Source of the DNA: an uncultured Microbacteriaceae bacterium
Lineage (GTDB): Bacteria; Actinomycetota; Actinomycetes; Actinomycetales; Microbacteriaceae
Assembly (NCBI GenBank): GCA_946481135.1
Contig: CAMLMQ010000196.1
Location: forward strand, 1 to 5,307
Length of the DNA: 5,307 bases
Direction of reading: 5' to 3'
The position numbers were made by a program, and so were the translations under genes. Position 1 is the stretch's first letter. Each line of letters opens with the position of its first letter. Positions 1-5,307 of the stretch are shown here, one piece after another. The notes beneath the pieces were generated by a model. It worked only from the letters and a program-made list of their open reading frames with translations, had not been told where the DNA came from and ran no database searches.

Positions 1-736
1 CCGCGAGGTAGAGCTCGGCGGTGATCCCGACGTTGCAGCCCGCGGCCATCATGTAGGGGCCGAGGTACGCGGGGTCGCGGTTGCCCGCGCGCACCCGACC
101 GAACGCCTCCGCGAGGTGCACGGCGCCGCGCAGCAGCACCCGCGTCGGCCAGGCGACACCCTCGTCGCGGCGCGGCACGAGCTCGCCGCCGACGAGGCGC
201 AGCCCGCGTCCGCTCTCGGCCTTCGGGGTGAGTGCCCGACGGATCGACGCCGTCCAGTCGGCGCGGGGCAGGCAATCCGCGTCGGTGCGCGCGAGCAGGG
301 TCGCTCCGGCGTCGATCGCGGCGCGCATCCCGGTGTCGGCGGCGGCGCCCGTGCCCTTCTGCGGCTCGTCGATCACCCGCCACCGGCCGAGGCCGTGCGC
401 CGCGGCGAACGCGCGGATGACGTCGGCGGAGCCGTCGCGCGATCCGTTGTCGACGAACACGGCGTCGAAGTCGGCATCCTGCTGCGCCGCGAGCGCGTCG
501 AGCGTCGGGCGGATGCCGGCGGCCTCGTCGTACACCGGCACGACGATCGCCAGCCGCCCCGACGACCTCGTGGGTTGAGTAGCGCCCGGCGCAGCCGGAC
601 GCGTATCGAAACCGCGCTCCGCCGCGGGGTCGGTTTCGATACGCGGCGCCCTCCGGGCGGCGCTACTCGACCCACGGGTTTCGATACGCGTCGCCCTCCG
701 GGCGGCGCTACTCAACCCGCGGGTGGGGCGGGTCAC
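1..736 (-). CDS. Family 2 glycosyltransferase, 5' part (C-terminus beyond the left edge)
   Basis: This is a GT-A fold, family 2 glycosyltransferase, which transfers a sugar from a nucleotide-sugar to an acceptor that cannot be named here. About 245 codons are visible. Counting from GTG 734-736, the fold begins near residue 62 with LAIVVPVYDEA, followed by the nucleotide-binding VDNGSRDGS (about 95-103), the metal-binding DAD of ARTDADC (152-154) and AAGCNVG (about 231-237), where family members usually have GCN or GYN. I chose GTG 734-736 because it overlaps the upstream stop as GTGA, has a GGTGG Shine-Dalgarno-like site 7 nt before it, and the frame stays open to the left edge. The first roughly 60 residues are not conserved fold: they are mostly the translation of three palindromic repeats and use codons rare here (AGT, CGT, GAA, AGG). 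The alternative start GTG 539-541 would lie inside the first beta strand. The family call is firm; start and substrate are not. Confidence 0.85.
   Translation of the reverse strand, partial: MTRPTRGLSSAARRATRIETRGSSSAARRAPRIETDPAAERGFDTRPAAPGATQPTRSSGRLAIVVPVYDEAAGIRPTLDALAAQQDADFDAVFVDNGSRDGSADVIRAFAAAHGLGRWRVIDEPQKGTGAAADTGMRAAIDAGATLLARTDADCLPRADWTASIRRALTPKAESGRGLRLVGGELVPRRDEGVAWPTRVLLRGAVHLAEAFGRVRAGNRDPAYLGPYMMAAGCNVGITAELYLA
572..613 (-). repeat. 42-bp palindromic repeat, copy A (inverted)
   Basis: Read on the minus strand, it begins GGTTTCGATACGCG and ends CGCTACTCAACCC, exactly as copies B and C do. The centre differs: stem CCGGC, loop TGC, stem GCCGG. It lies in opposite orientation to B and C. 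Its GGTTTC end faces that of B, giving a perfect 15-bp inverted repeat (600-614 with 631-645). In the glycosyltransferase frame it encodes GFDTRPAAPGATQP. Family membership is clear from the shared ends; its function is unknown. Confidence 0.9.
632..673 (+). repeat. 42-bp palindromic repeat, copy B
   Basis: It is the same length as A and C and matches C at 40 of 42 positions, the differences being at repeat positions 15 and 38. The centre can fold as GCCC-TCC-GGGC with further G/C pairing around it. It is separated from C by only 3 bp (674-676). On the minus strand, in the glycosyltransferase frame, it reads GSSSAARRAPRIET. Confidence 0.9.
677..718 (+). repeat. 42-bp palindromic repeat, copy C
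   Basis: This is a direct repeat of B (40/42 identical) with hairpin CGCCC-TCC-GGGCG in the centre and ends GGTTTCGATACGCG and CGCTACTCAACCC. It lies 14 bp past the stop of the synthase gene. On the minus strand, in the glycosyltransferase frame, it reads GLSSAARRATRIET, nearly the same peptide as copy B because the B-to-C period is 45 bp, a multiple of three. Confidence 0.9.
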
Positions 737-1737
737 AGTCGCACCACCATGAGGCCGAGCGAGATGCCGCCCGCGAGCCCGATCATGAGCACGAGCGACC
801 CCGGGCCGACCATCCCCCGCTCCCGCGCGAGACGCAACTGCAGCGGCAGGGTCGCCGAGGCGATGTTGCCGTGGTCCGCGACGGTGATCACGGTGCGGTC
901 GTCGCGCACGCCGAGCCTCTCGAAGATGGGCCCGAGATACGGCAGCGCGACCTGGTGGATGGCGACGAGGTCGAAGTCGTCCATCGTGTGACCCGAGTCG
1001 GCGAGCATCCTCTCGACCGGCTCCGGCCCGAGTTCGAGGAACGCGCGCTGCAGCCCCGCGCCGTCCATGTCGAAGTAGTTCGCATCGGGGTCGTGCGTGC
1101 GCATCGTGCCGCCGCCGGGGAGGGTGCCGACCGCCCAGTGCCGCGACTCGGCGACGAACCGCGAGGCCCGGATGCCCACGCCCTCCTCGTCGGTGCCCTC
1201 CAGCACGACCGCGGCGCCGGCATCCCCCATCACGTACCCGGGGAACGACGGCACGAACTGCGACGGGTCGTCGAGACGCCAGCGCACCGAGACGCTCGTC
1301 ATCTCGCCGCTCGCGACGAGCACCCGGCGATACTGCCCCGTGCGGATGAGGGCGTCGGCCACCTGCATCCCGTTCAGCACCGAATTGCAGGCGTTCTTGA
1401 CGTCCATGACGGGCGCGGTGAGCCCGAGTTTCGCGGCGACGATGTGGCTCGTCGCCGGCTCGACGAGGTCCTGCGCGGCGGCCGTGAAGAGCACGAGGTC
1501 GATGTCGCCGGGGCTCTCCTCCAACGCCTGTCGGGATGCCGCCACGGCGAGATCGGAGGCGTTCCACTCCGGCGGCGCGACGTGCACGCGCTCGACCCCC
1601 GTCATGCGGGAGATGAGACCCGTCGCGAGACGCATCCCCGGGTTCTCGCTCCGGAGGCGCTGCTCGGTCTCGGCCGTCGACCTCACCCGCTCGGGAAGGT
1701 GCACCCCGAGTCCGGCGATACGGGTCGACGCGGACAT
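733..1737 (-). CDS. 3-oxoacyl-ACP synthase III family protein, OleA-like
   Basis: This 334-residue thiolase-fold condensing enzyme would join an acyl thioester to a second acyl group in the cytosol. The N-terminal half has RIAGLGVHLPE (about 6-16) and TGVERVHVAP. The nucleophilic Cys117 is in DVKNACNSVLNGM. The C-terminal half supplies His261 in AIHQVALPYLG and Asn291 in ADHGNIASATLP, so the triad is complete. Cys-to-His spacing is 144 residues, nearer the 142 of Xanthomonas OleA (C143/H285) than the 132 of E. coli FabH (C112/H244). LVEPATSHIV (about 91-100) resembles the OleA segment carrying its catalytic glutamate and would place Glu93 there. OleA performs head-to-head condensation of long acyl chains; that role here is inference, and a FabH-like priming role remains possible. 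ATG 1735-1737 was chosen because the fold starts just after it; a GTG at 1780-1782 would add 15 unconserved residues and overlap the divergent gene. Its stop overlaps the glycosyltransferase start. Confidence 0.88.
   Translation of the reverse strand: MSASTRIAGLGVHLPERVRSTAETEQRLRSENPGMRLATGLISRMTGVERVHVAPPEWNASDLAVAASRQALEESPGDIDLVLFTAAAQDLVEPATSHIVAAKLGLTAPVMDVKNACNSVLNGMQVADALIRTGQYRRVLVASGEMTSVSVRWRLDDPSQFVPSFPGYVMGDAGAAVVLEGTDEEGVGIRASRFVAESRHWAVGTLPGGGTMRTHDPDANYFDMDGAGLQRAFLELGPEPVERMLADSGHTMDDFDLVAIHQVALPYLGPIFERLGVRDDRTVITVADHGNIASATLPLQLRLARERGMVGPGSLVLMIGLAGGISLGLMVVRL
744..748 (-). promoter_or_regulatory. Probable ribosome binding site of the glycosyltransferase gene
   Basis: On the minus strand GGTGG (4 of 5 matches to GGAGG) lies 7 nt before the proposed GTG start at 734-736, within the last codons of the synthase gene. 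With the GTGA stop/start overlap it supports translational coupling and decides the start choice. It is a short, degenerate site, so the evidence is moderate. Confidence 0.5.
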
Positions 1738-1766
1738 CGACTCGGAGCCTACCGGCCCGCTATGGT
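1737..1766 (+). promoter_or_regulatory. Candidate promoter of the DUF2207 gene (leaderless)
   Basis: A -35-like TCGACT (1737-1742, 4 of 6 matches to TTGACA) is followed by an 18-bp spacer and the -10 box TATGGT (1761-1766, pattern TANNNT). Six bases separate the -10 from GTG 1773, so transcription would start at the start codon. There is no Shine-Dalgarno sequence in front of that GTG, which fits a leaderless message. The -35 overlaps the first bases of the divergent synthase gene. Confidence 0.5.
1746..1751 (-). promoter_or_regulatory. Candidate -10 box for the synthase-glycosyltransferase operon
   Basis: On the minus strand TAGGCT fits the actinobacterial TANNNT pattern and ends 8 nt before the ATG at 1737. 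Transcription would then begin at or within two bases of the start codon, giving a leaderless mRNA. This agrees with the lack of a clear Shine-Dalgarno site there. No convincing -35 box is visible at the usual spacing, so the call is tentative. Confidence 0.4.
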
Positions 1767-1772
1767 GACCGC

Positions 1773-3680
1773 GTGCACGCACCTGGACGCTTCCTGACTC
1801 TGCTCGGCTTCGTCGCGGCGCTCGTGCTGGTCGTCGGTGTCGCCCCGGCCGCCGCCGACCACGCCGACGAGCTCGACGAGCCCGCCGTCGTCGCCCTCGA
1901 CGCCGCCGGGACGGGCGTCGACGACTTCGAGTTCGCGTCGTTCGACGCCGTCTACGAGCTGAGCCGCGGCGGCGACGGCCGATCGCGCCTCCACACCGTC
2001 GAGACGCTCGTCGCGGTGTTCCCCGAGTTCGACCAGAACCGCGGCATCCGGCGGGCGCTCGTGTCGAACTACAAGGGCCACAGCACGAACATCGACGTCG
2101 TCTCGGTGACCGACGGTGCCGGGCAGCCGCGCGCCTTCGAGACCTCGGCCGACGGCGCCTTCACCGTGCTCACGATCGCCGTGCCGCAGGGACAATTCGT
2201 CTACGGCGAGCAGACCTACGTCATCGAGTACACGCAGTCCGACGTGACCGCGACCTCGACCGACACCGCCGACGGCGTGACGCGTGACGAGTTCTACTGG
2301 GACACCAACGGCACCGGATGGCGGCAGCCGTTCGGTGAGGTCAGCGCGACCGTGCGCATCGCCGACGACCTCGTGCCCGCGCTCACCGGCGACGCCTTCT
2401 GCTACTACGGCTACGCGGGATCCACCGAGCGGTGCGAGATCGACGGCAGCGGGCGCGAGTTCGAGGCGTCGGTGCGTGACCTCGTCGCCGGGCAGAACAT
2501 GACGGTCGTGCTCGGGTTCACGCCCGGCACGTTCGCGGGCGCTCCGTTCTGGACGTACGTGCCGATCCTCGGTCTCATCGCCGCCGCGCTCGTGCTCTTC
2601 GGGCTGATCTTCGCGATCGTCACGCGCGTCGTGTTCTGGCGCGACGCGCGCGGCCGCGGCATCGTCGTCGCCCAATACGAGCCGACCGACGGGGTGAGCG
2701 CGCTGCTCGCGGCCAACATCGTCGGCAAGCCCAAGCGCGGCATGGCGGCCTCCATCGTCGACCTCGCGGTGCGCAAGAACCTGCGCATCCTCGAGCACGA
2801 CCAGGGCTTCAGCAAGGTGTTCGGCGTGCAGCGACTGTCGAGCGACGGTCTCGGCCCCGACGAGCAGCGCGTCATGGGTGCCCTCTTCTCGGTGAACCCG
2901 TTCGCCCTTCCGGGGCTGCGCTCGATGTTCGGCGGCGCGGCGGTGCCGCAGCCCGAGCACGACCCGGCCCGCAACGACGTGCGCTGGCTCACGAAGGGCG
3001 ACACCGTGCTCGGCCGTCAGGTGGTCGCGCTCACGAAGGCGGTCGAGAAGGAGGCCGAGGCGGGGGGCCTGCGCCGCAAGCCGTCGTGGACGCCGATGCT
3101 CATCGTGATCGGCTCGATGGTGCTCGCCGGCGTGCTGCTCATCGTGCAGACGATCATCGGCGGCGAGGACGAGACGAGCATCGTCGTCGGCGTCGTCGGC
3201 CTCAACCTCGTGCCGTGGATCGCGATCTTCGCCGCCGGCATGCTCGCCCGCCGTCGCCCCCTCACCGCGAAGGGGGCCGAGCTACGCGAGCACCTCGACG
3301 GTCTGCGCGAGTTCATCCGCGTCGCCGAGGCCGACCGGCTGAGGATGCTGCAGAGCGTCTCCGGCGCCGAGCGGGTCTCCGCCTCCGACGACCGCGCGAT
3401 CGTGAAGATCTACGAGCGCCTGCTGCCCTACGCCGTGCTCTTCGGACTGGAGAAGGAGTGGGCCGAGGAGATCGCGAAGCACTACGACACCGAGCCGCCG
3501 GACTGGTACTCGGGGTCGGGCGGGTTCCGCGTCGCCGCGTTCGCGGCCGGAATCTCGTCGATGTCGTCGAGCGTCTCGACGTCGTATTCGGGGTCGTCGT
3601 CCTCGTCGTCGAGCGGCGGCGGAGGCGGAGGCGGGTCGTCGGGCGGCGGCGGCGGCGGAGGCGGCGGCGGAGGCGTCTAA
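1773..3680 (+). CDS. DUF2207 family membrane protein with Ser/Gly-rich C-terminal tail
   Basis: This 635-residue protein of unknown function belongs, by its pattern, to the DUF2207 (YciQ-like) predicted membrane proteins. Residues 1-28 form a signal peptide: a short charged start, hydrophobic FLTLLGFVAALVLVVGVA, and likely cleavage after APAAA. Residues 30-255 are the exported beta-rich domain (FDAVYELSRGGDGRSRLHT, then YVIEYTQSDV), with Cys210 and Cys221 spaced for a disulfide. A membrane helix (about 261-286) ends in a basic stretch. Next is a cytosolic domain with VAQYEPTDGVSALLAANIVG and ASIVDLAVRKNLRILEHD, then two more helices (about 441-460 and 468-492). A cytosolic part contains the family-typical TAKGAELREHLDGLREFIR. 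The tail (595-634) is Ser-rich then almost pure Gly, as in many relatives. GTG 1773 is chosen because the signal peptide follows directly; transcription is probably leaderless. It is divergent from the synthase operon, and its stop shares bases with that of the nitronate monooxygenase gene. Function is unknown; an envelope role is only inference. Confidence 0.88.
   Translation: MHAPGRFLTLLGFVAALVLVVGVAPAAADHADELDEPAVVALDAAGTGVDDFEFASFDAVYELSRGGDGRSRLHTVETLVAVFPEFDQNRGIRRALVSNYKGHSTNIDVVSVTDGAGQPRAFETSADGAFTVLTIAVPQGQFVYGEQTYVIEYTQSDVTATSTDTADGVTRDEFYWDTNGTGWRQPFGEVSATVRIADDLVPALTGDAFCYYGYAGSTERCEIDGSGREFEASVRDLVAGQNMTVVLGFTPGTFAGAPFWTYVPILGLIAAALVLFGLIFAIVTRVVFWRDARGRGIVVAQYEPTDGVSALLAANIVGKPKRGMAASIVDLAVRKNLRILEHDQGFSKVFGVQRLSSDGLGPDEQRVMGALFSVNPFALPGLRSMFGGAAVPQPEHDPARNDVRWLTKGDTVLGRQVVALTKAVEKEAEAGGLRRKPSWTPMLIVIGSMVLAGVLLIVQTIIGGEDETSIVVGVVGLNLVPWIAIFAAGMLARRRPLTAKGAELREHLDGLREFIRVAEADRLRMLQSVSGAERVSASDDRAIVKIYERLLPYAVLFGLEKEWAEEIAKHYDTEPPDWYSGSGGFRVAAFAAGISSMSSSVSTSYSGSSSSSSSGGGGGGGSSGGGGGGGGGGGV
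3594..3674 (+). repeat. Trinucleotide low-complexity tract (poly-Ser then poly-Gly codons)
   Basis: A run of TCG/TCC codons gives way to runs of GGC/GGA codons, encoding a run of seven Ser, seven Gly, two Ser and eleven Gly before the final Val. Because the unit is three bases, slippage would change tail length without breaking the frame. This is part of the DUF2207 coding sequence, not a separate element. Confidence 0.8.
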
Positions 3681-4747
3681 CCCTCGATCGGCGTCGCGGA
3701 CCCGGCGGCGGGAAGACCGCGGCACAACTCGGCGAACACCTCGGCGGCGTCGGTGCGTCGCGCCAGGGGCGCCCCCTGCCCGGCCCACAGCGACAGGAGG
3801 TCGCCGCGGTCGCGCTTGGCGGCCTCCGCGCGGAACCGCCCGGTGAGCCAGTTCTGTGCGGGGAAGGGCGCGATCGCGCCGCCCGCCTCGATCGTGCGCA
3901 TCGCGCGGTTCGGGATGCCGCGGGCCACTCGGCCCGACATCGCGCGGGTGAGCACGGTGTCGTGCGCAGCCGACCCCGTGATCGCGGCTCGGTGGGAGAG
4001 CGGTGCCGCCGACTGGCCCGTCGCCAGGAACGCCGTGCCCACCTGCACGCCGTCGGCGCCGAGCGCGAACGCGGCCGCGACTCCGCGGCGGTCGGCGATC
4101 CCGCCGGCGGCGATCACGGGGATGCGCACGGCGTCGGCGACCTGCGGCACGAGCGCGAACGTGCCCACGAGCGACTCGTCGGGCGGGCGCAGGAAGGAGA
4201 CCCGATGCCCGCCCGCCTCCAGTCCCGTCGCGACCACGGCATCCACGCCCCCCGCTTCGAGCGCGACCGCCTCCTCGACGGTCGTCGCGGCTCCGAGCAC
4301 GACGATGCCGCGCGCGTGGGCCTCGTCGACGAGACCCGACGACGGCACCCCGAAGACGAGGCTCAGCACGGCGGGGCGGGCCTCGAGCACCGCCGCGACC
4401 TGTTCCGCGAACCGCGGCAGGAACGTCTCGGGTGTCTCGGGCGGCTCCAGGCCGAGTTCGGCGAAGAGCGGGGCGAGGACCGCGCGCGATGCCTCGAGGT
4501 CGACGGAGTCGGGAGTCACCTCGTCCCCGGTCGGCAGCCACAGATTGAGGGCGAACGGTCGGTTCGTCGCCGCACGGAGCTCGGCGGCGGTCGCGGCGAT
4601 GCGCGCGGGGTCGTAGCCGTACAGTCCGTACGACCCGAGCCCCCCGGCCTCGCTCACGGCGGCCGTCAGGGCGACCGACGACACCCCGCCGAACGGGCCG
4701 AGCACGATCGGATGCTCGACACCGAGCAGGCGGGCGAGCGCGGTCAT
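3677..4747 (-). CDS. Nitronate monooxygenase family FMN-dependent oxidoreductase
   Basis: This 356-residue TIM-barrel flavoprotein is of the nitronate monooxygenase (formerly 2-nitropropane dioxygenase) type, which oxidises nitronates such as propionate-3-nitronate using O2 and FMN in the cytosol. Order of motifs: VLGPFGGVSS at the first strand (about 15-24), AGGLGSYG, FALNLWLP (65-72), LSLVFGVPS (128-136), then GLEAGGHRV (175-183) with His181 at the position of the family's catalytic base. The FMN phosphate-binding part is IAAGGIADRRG (212-222) followed by ALGADGVQVGTAF (228-240), and the barrel closes with LWAGQGAPLAR. Length is normal and no key motif is missing. The ATG lies 9 bp after the ABC-F stop, with only a weak AGGG about 13 nt upstream, so translation may depend on coupling to that gene. 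Enoyl reductase or other FMN barrel activity cannot be excluded; the true substrate is unknown. Confidence 0.88.
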   Translation of the reverse strand: MTALARLLGVEHPIVLGPFGGVSSVALTAAVSEAGGLGSYGLYGYDPARIAATAAELRAATNRPFALNLWLPTGDEVTPDSVDLEASRAVLAPLFAELGLEPPETPETFLPRFAEQVAAVLEARPAVLSLVFGVPSSGLVDEAHARGIVVLGAATTVEEAVALEAGGVDAVVATGLEAGGHRVSFLRPPDESLVGTFALVPQVADAVRIPVIAAGGIADRRGVAAAFALGADGVQVGTAFLATGQSAAPLSHRAAITGSAAHDTVLTRAMSGRVARGIPNRAMRTIEAGGAIAPFPAQNWLTGRFRAEAAKRDRGDLLSLWAGQGAPLARRTDAAEVFAELCRGLPAAGSATPIEG

Positions 4748-4756
4748 GGCAGCAGG

Positions 4757-5307
4757 CTAGCCCTCGAGCTGCGCGCCGAGTTCGAGCCAGCGTTCCTCGA
4801 GGTCGCCGGCTTCGGCCTCCAGCGCGGAGATCGCGGCCTGCTTCTCCCCGAGCGCGACGTAGTCGCTCGGGTCGCTCGCGGCGAGGTCGCTCTTCGCGTC
4901 CGCGATCGCCGCATTCGTCTTCTCCAGCCGCCGCTCGACGCTCGCAAGCTCCTTCTCGACCCCCCGCCGCTCCGCCCCGGACACGCGAGATGCCACTTTC
5001 TGGGCATCTCGCGCGGGCGCCACGGCGTGTTGTGGCACGTCGCGGGCGCGGCGAAGGGCGAGGTACTGGTCGACGCCTCCGGGGAGGTGGCGGAACGCAC
5101 CATCCATCACGGCGTACTGGTCGTCGGTGACGCGCTCCAGCAGGTAGCGGTCGTGCGACACGACGAGGAGGGTGCCCGGCCAGGTGTCGAGCAGGTCTTC
5201 CATCGCGGCGAGCATGTCGGTGTCGAGGTCGTTGGTCGGCTCGTCGAGGATGAGCACGTTCGGCTCGTCGAGCAGGATGAGCAGCAGCTGCAGCCGCCGC
5301 TTCTGCC
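4757..5307 (-). CDS. ABC-F family ATPase, C-terminal part (N-terminus beyond the right edge)
   Basis: This is the last 182 or so residues of an ABC-F protein, a soluble tandem ATPase without membrane helices. The family acts on ribosomes (translation factors and antibiotic protection), and the Uup branch is linked to DNA and ribosome quality functions. The visible part starts inside the second ABC signature (QKRRLQL), then Walker B NVLILDEPTNDLD, and the switch histidine in LLVVSHDRYLLERVTD. FRHLPGGVDQYLALRR ends the ATPase domain. A linker follows, then a charged, heptad-rich helical hairpin from SGAERRGVEKELASVERR to the end, ELGAQLEG, like the C-terminal coiled coil of Uup-type members. 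DEPTNDLD and the missing transporter domain separate it from ABC exporters. The DNA for the linker segment ARDAQKVASRV is a perfect palindrome. It is the upstream partner of the nitronate monooxygenase gene. The subgroup cannot be decided without the N-terminal half. Confidence 0.92.
   Translation of the reverse strand, partial: QKRRLQLLLILLDEPNVLILDEPTNDLDTDMLAAMEDLLDTWPGTLLVVSHDRYLLERVTDDQYAVMDGAFRHLPGGVDQYLALRRARDVPQHAVAPARDAQKVASRVSGAERRGVEKELASVERRLEKTNAAIADAKSDLAASDPSDYVALGEKQAAISALEAEAGDLEERWLELGAQLEG
4984..5013. repeat. 30-bp perfect palindrome (11-bp arms) inside the ABC-F gene
   Basis: CGCGAGATGCC (4984-4994) is repeated in exact inverted form as GGCATCTCGCG (5003-5013) around an 8-nt loop (4995-5002, ACTTTCTG). 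On the coding strand it supplies codons of the linker segment ARDAQKVASRV, between the ATPase domain and the C-terminal coiled coil. Its loop is A/T-richer than the surrounding gene. There is no T-tract, and it is internal to a gene, so it does not look like an intrinsic terminator. Confidence 0.85.

Noticed and set aside
572..718. Possible CRISPR array.
   Set aside because: Only three copies, one inverted, with spacers of 3 and 18 bp; no regular spacer length and no cas genes.
572..718. Hairpins as a Rho-independent terminator after the synthase gene.
   Set aside because: No T-tract follows any stem on either strand, and the downstream gene appears translationally coupled.
116..991. A 291-codon plus-strand frame that translates the palindromic repeats as FDTRRPPGGAT twice.
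   Set aside because: The repeated peptide only reflects the DNA repeats; the rest is antisense to the glycosyltransferase and synthase.
871..1797. A 308-codon plus-strand frame antisense to the synthase.
   Set aside because: No recognisable motifs and atypical composition; the opposite strand holds a complete catalytic triad. Its last codons merely include the ATG at 1762, which is part of the TATGGT promoter box and meets a stop at 1795-1797.
1749..2960. A 403-codon open frame on the minus strand antisense to DUF2207.
   Set aside because: Its product is a monotonous Arg/Glu/His/Val-rich string with no domain, while the plus strand encodes a signal peptide, membrane helices and family motifs. 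Such antisense frames are common in high-GC DNA.
3282..4541. A 419-codon open frame on the minus strand, in another frame of the nitronate monooxygenase gene.
   Set aside because: Arg/Gly-rich low-complexity product without motifs, overlapping the well-supported FMN enzyme and running into DUF2207.
5019..5036. A second small inverted repeat (GCCAC / GTGGC) next to the ABC-F palindrome.
   Set aside because: Five-base arms are expected by chance in DNA this rich in G and C.

Overview
The window is very GC-rich, with densely packed genes and strong G/C preference at third codon positions. It looks like an actinobacterium. The palindromic repeat ends GGTTTCGATACG / CTACTCAACCC are ones I recall from Microbacteriaceae genomes (memory, not searched), so that family is my best guess.

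Layout. (1) Positions 1-736, minus strand: the 5' part of a family 2 glycosyltransferase, running off the left edge. Its most likely start, GTG at 734-736, overlaps the stop codon of the upstream gene as GTGA. Three 42-bp palindromic repeats lie inside its first 60 or so codons and leave the frame open. (2) 733-1737, minus: a thiolase-fold ketoacyl synthase III with a complete Cys-His-Asn triad and an OleA-like glutamate. (3) 1738-1772: a 35-bp divergent promoter region with candidate -10 boxes on both strands placed for leaderless transcripts. (4) 1773-3680, plus: an exported, membrane-anchored DUF2207 protein with a Ser/Gly-rich tail. (5) 3677-4747, minus: a nitronate monooxygenase-type FMN enzyme converging on DUF2207, the two stop codons sharing bases. 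(6) 4757-5307, minus: the C-terminal part of an ABC-F ATPase running off the right edge. A perfect 11-bp-arm palindrome sits in its linker to the C-terminal coiled coil.

How they work together. The synthase and glycosyltransferase appear to be one translationally coupled operon, suggesting a lipid-derived, possibly glycosylated product; genes beyond the left edge would be needed to confirm that. The ABC-F gene and the nitronate monooxygenase gene are 9 bp apart and probably co-transcribed, without an obvious functional link. DUF2207 is a single gene in this window.

No defence island, phage, insertion sequence, CRISPR array or RNA gene was seen. The most interesting signal is that two different palindromic repeat types, with lengths divisible by three (42 and 30 bp), lie in frame within two protein genes, both times outside the conserved catalytic domain. 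This resembles the protein-coding palindromic elements described in Rickettsia, but it is a hypothesis here.
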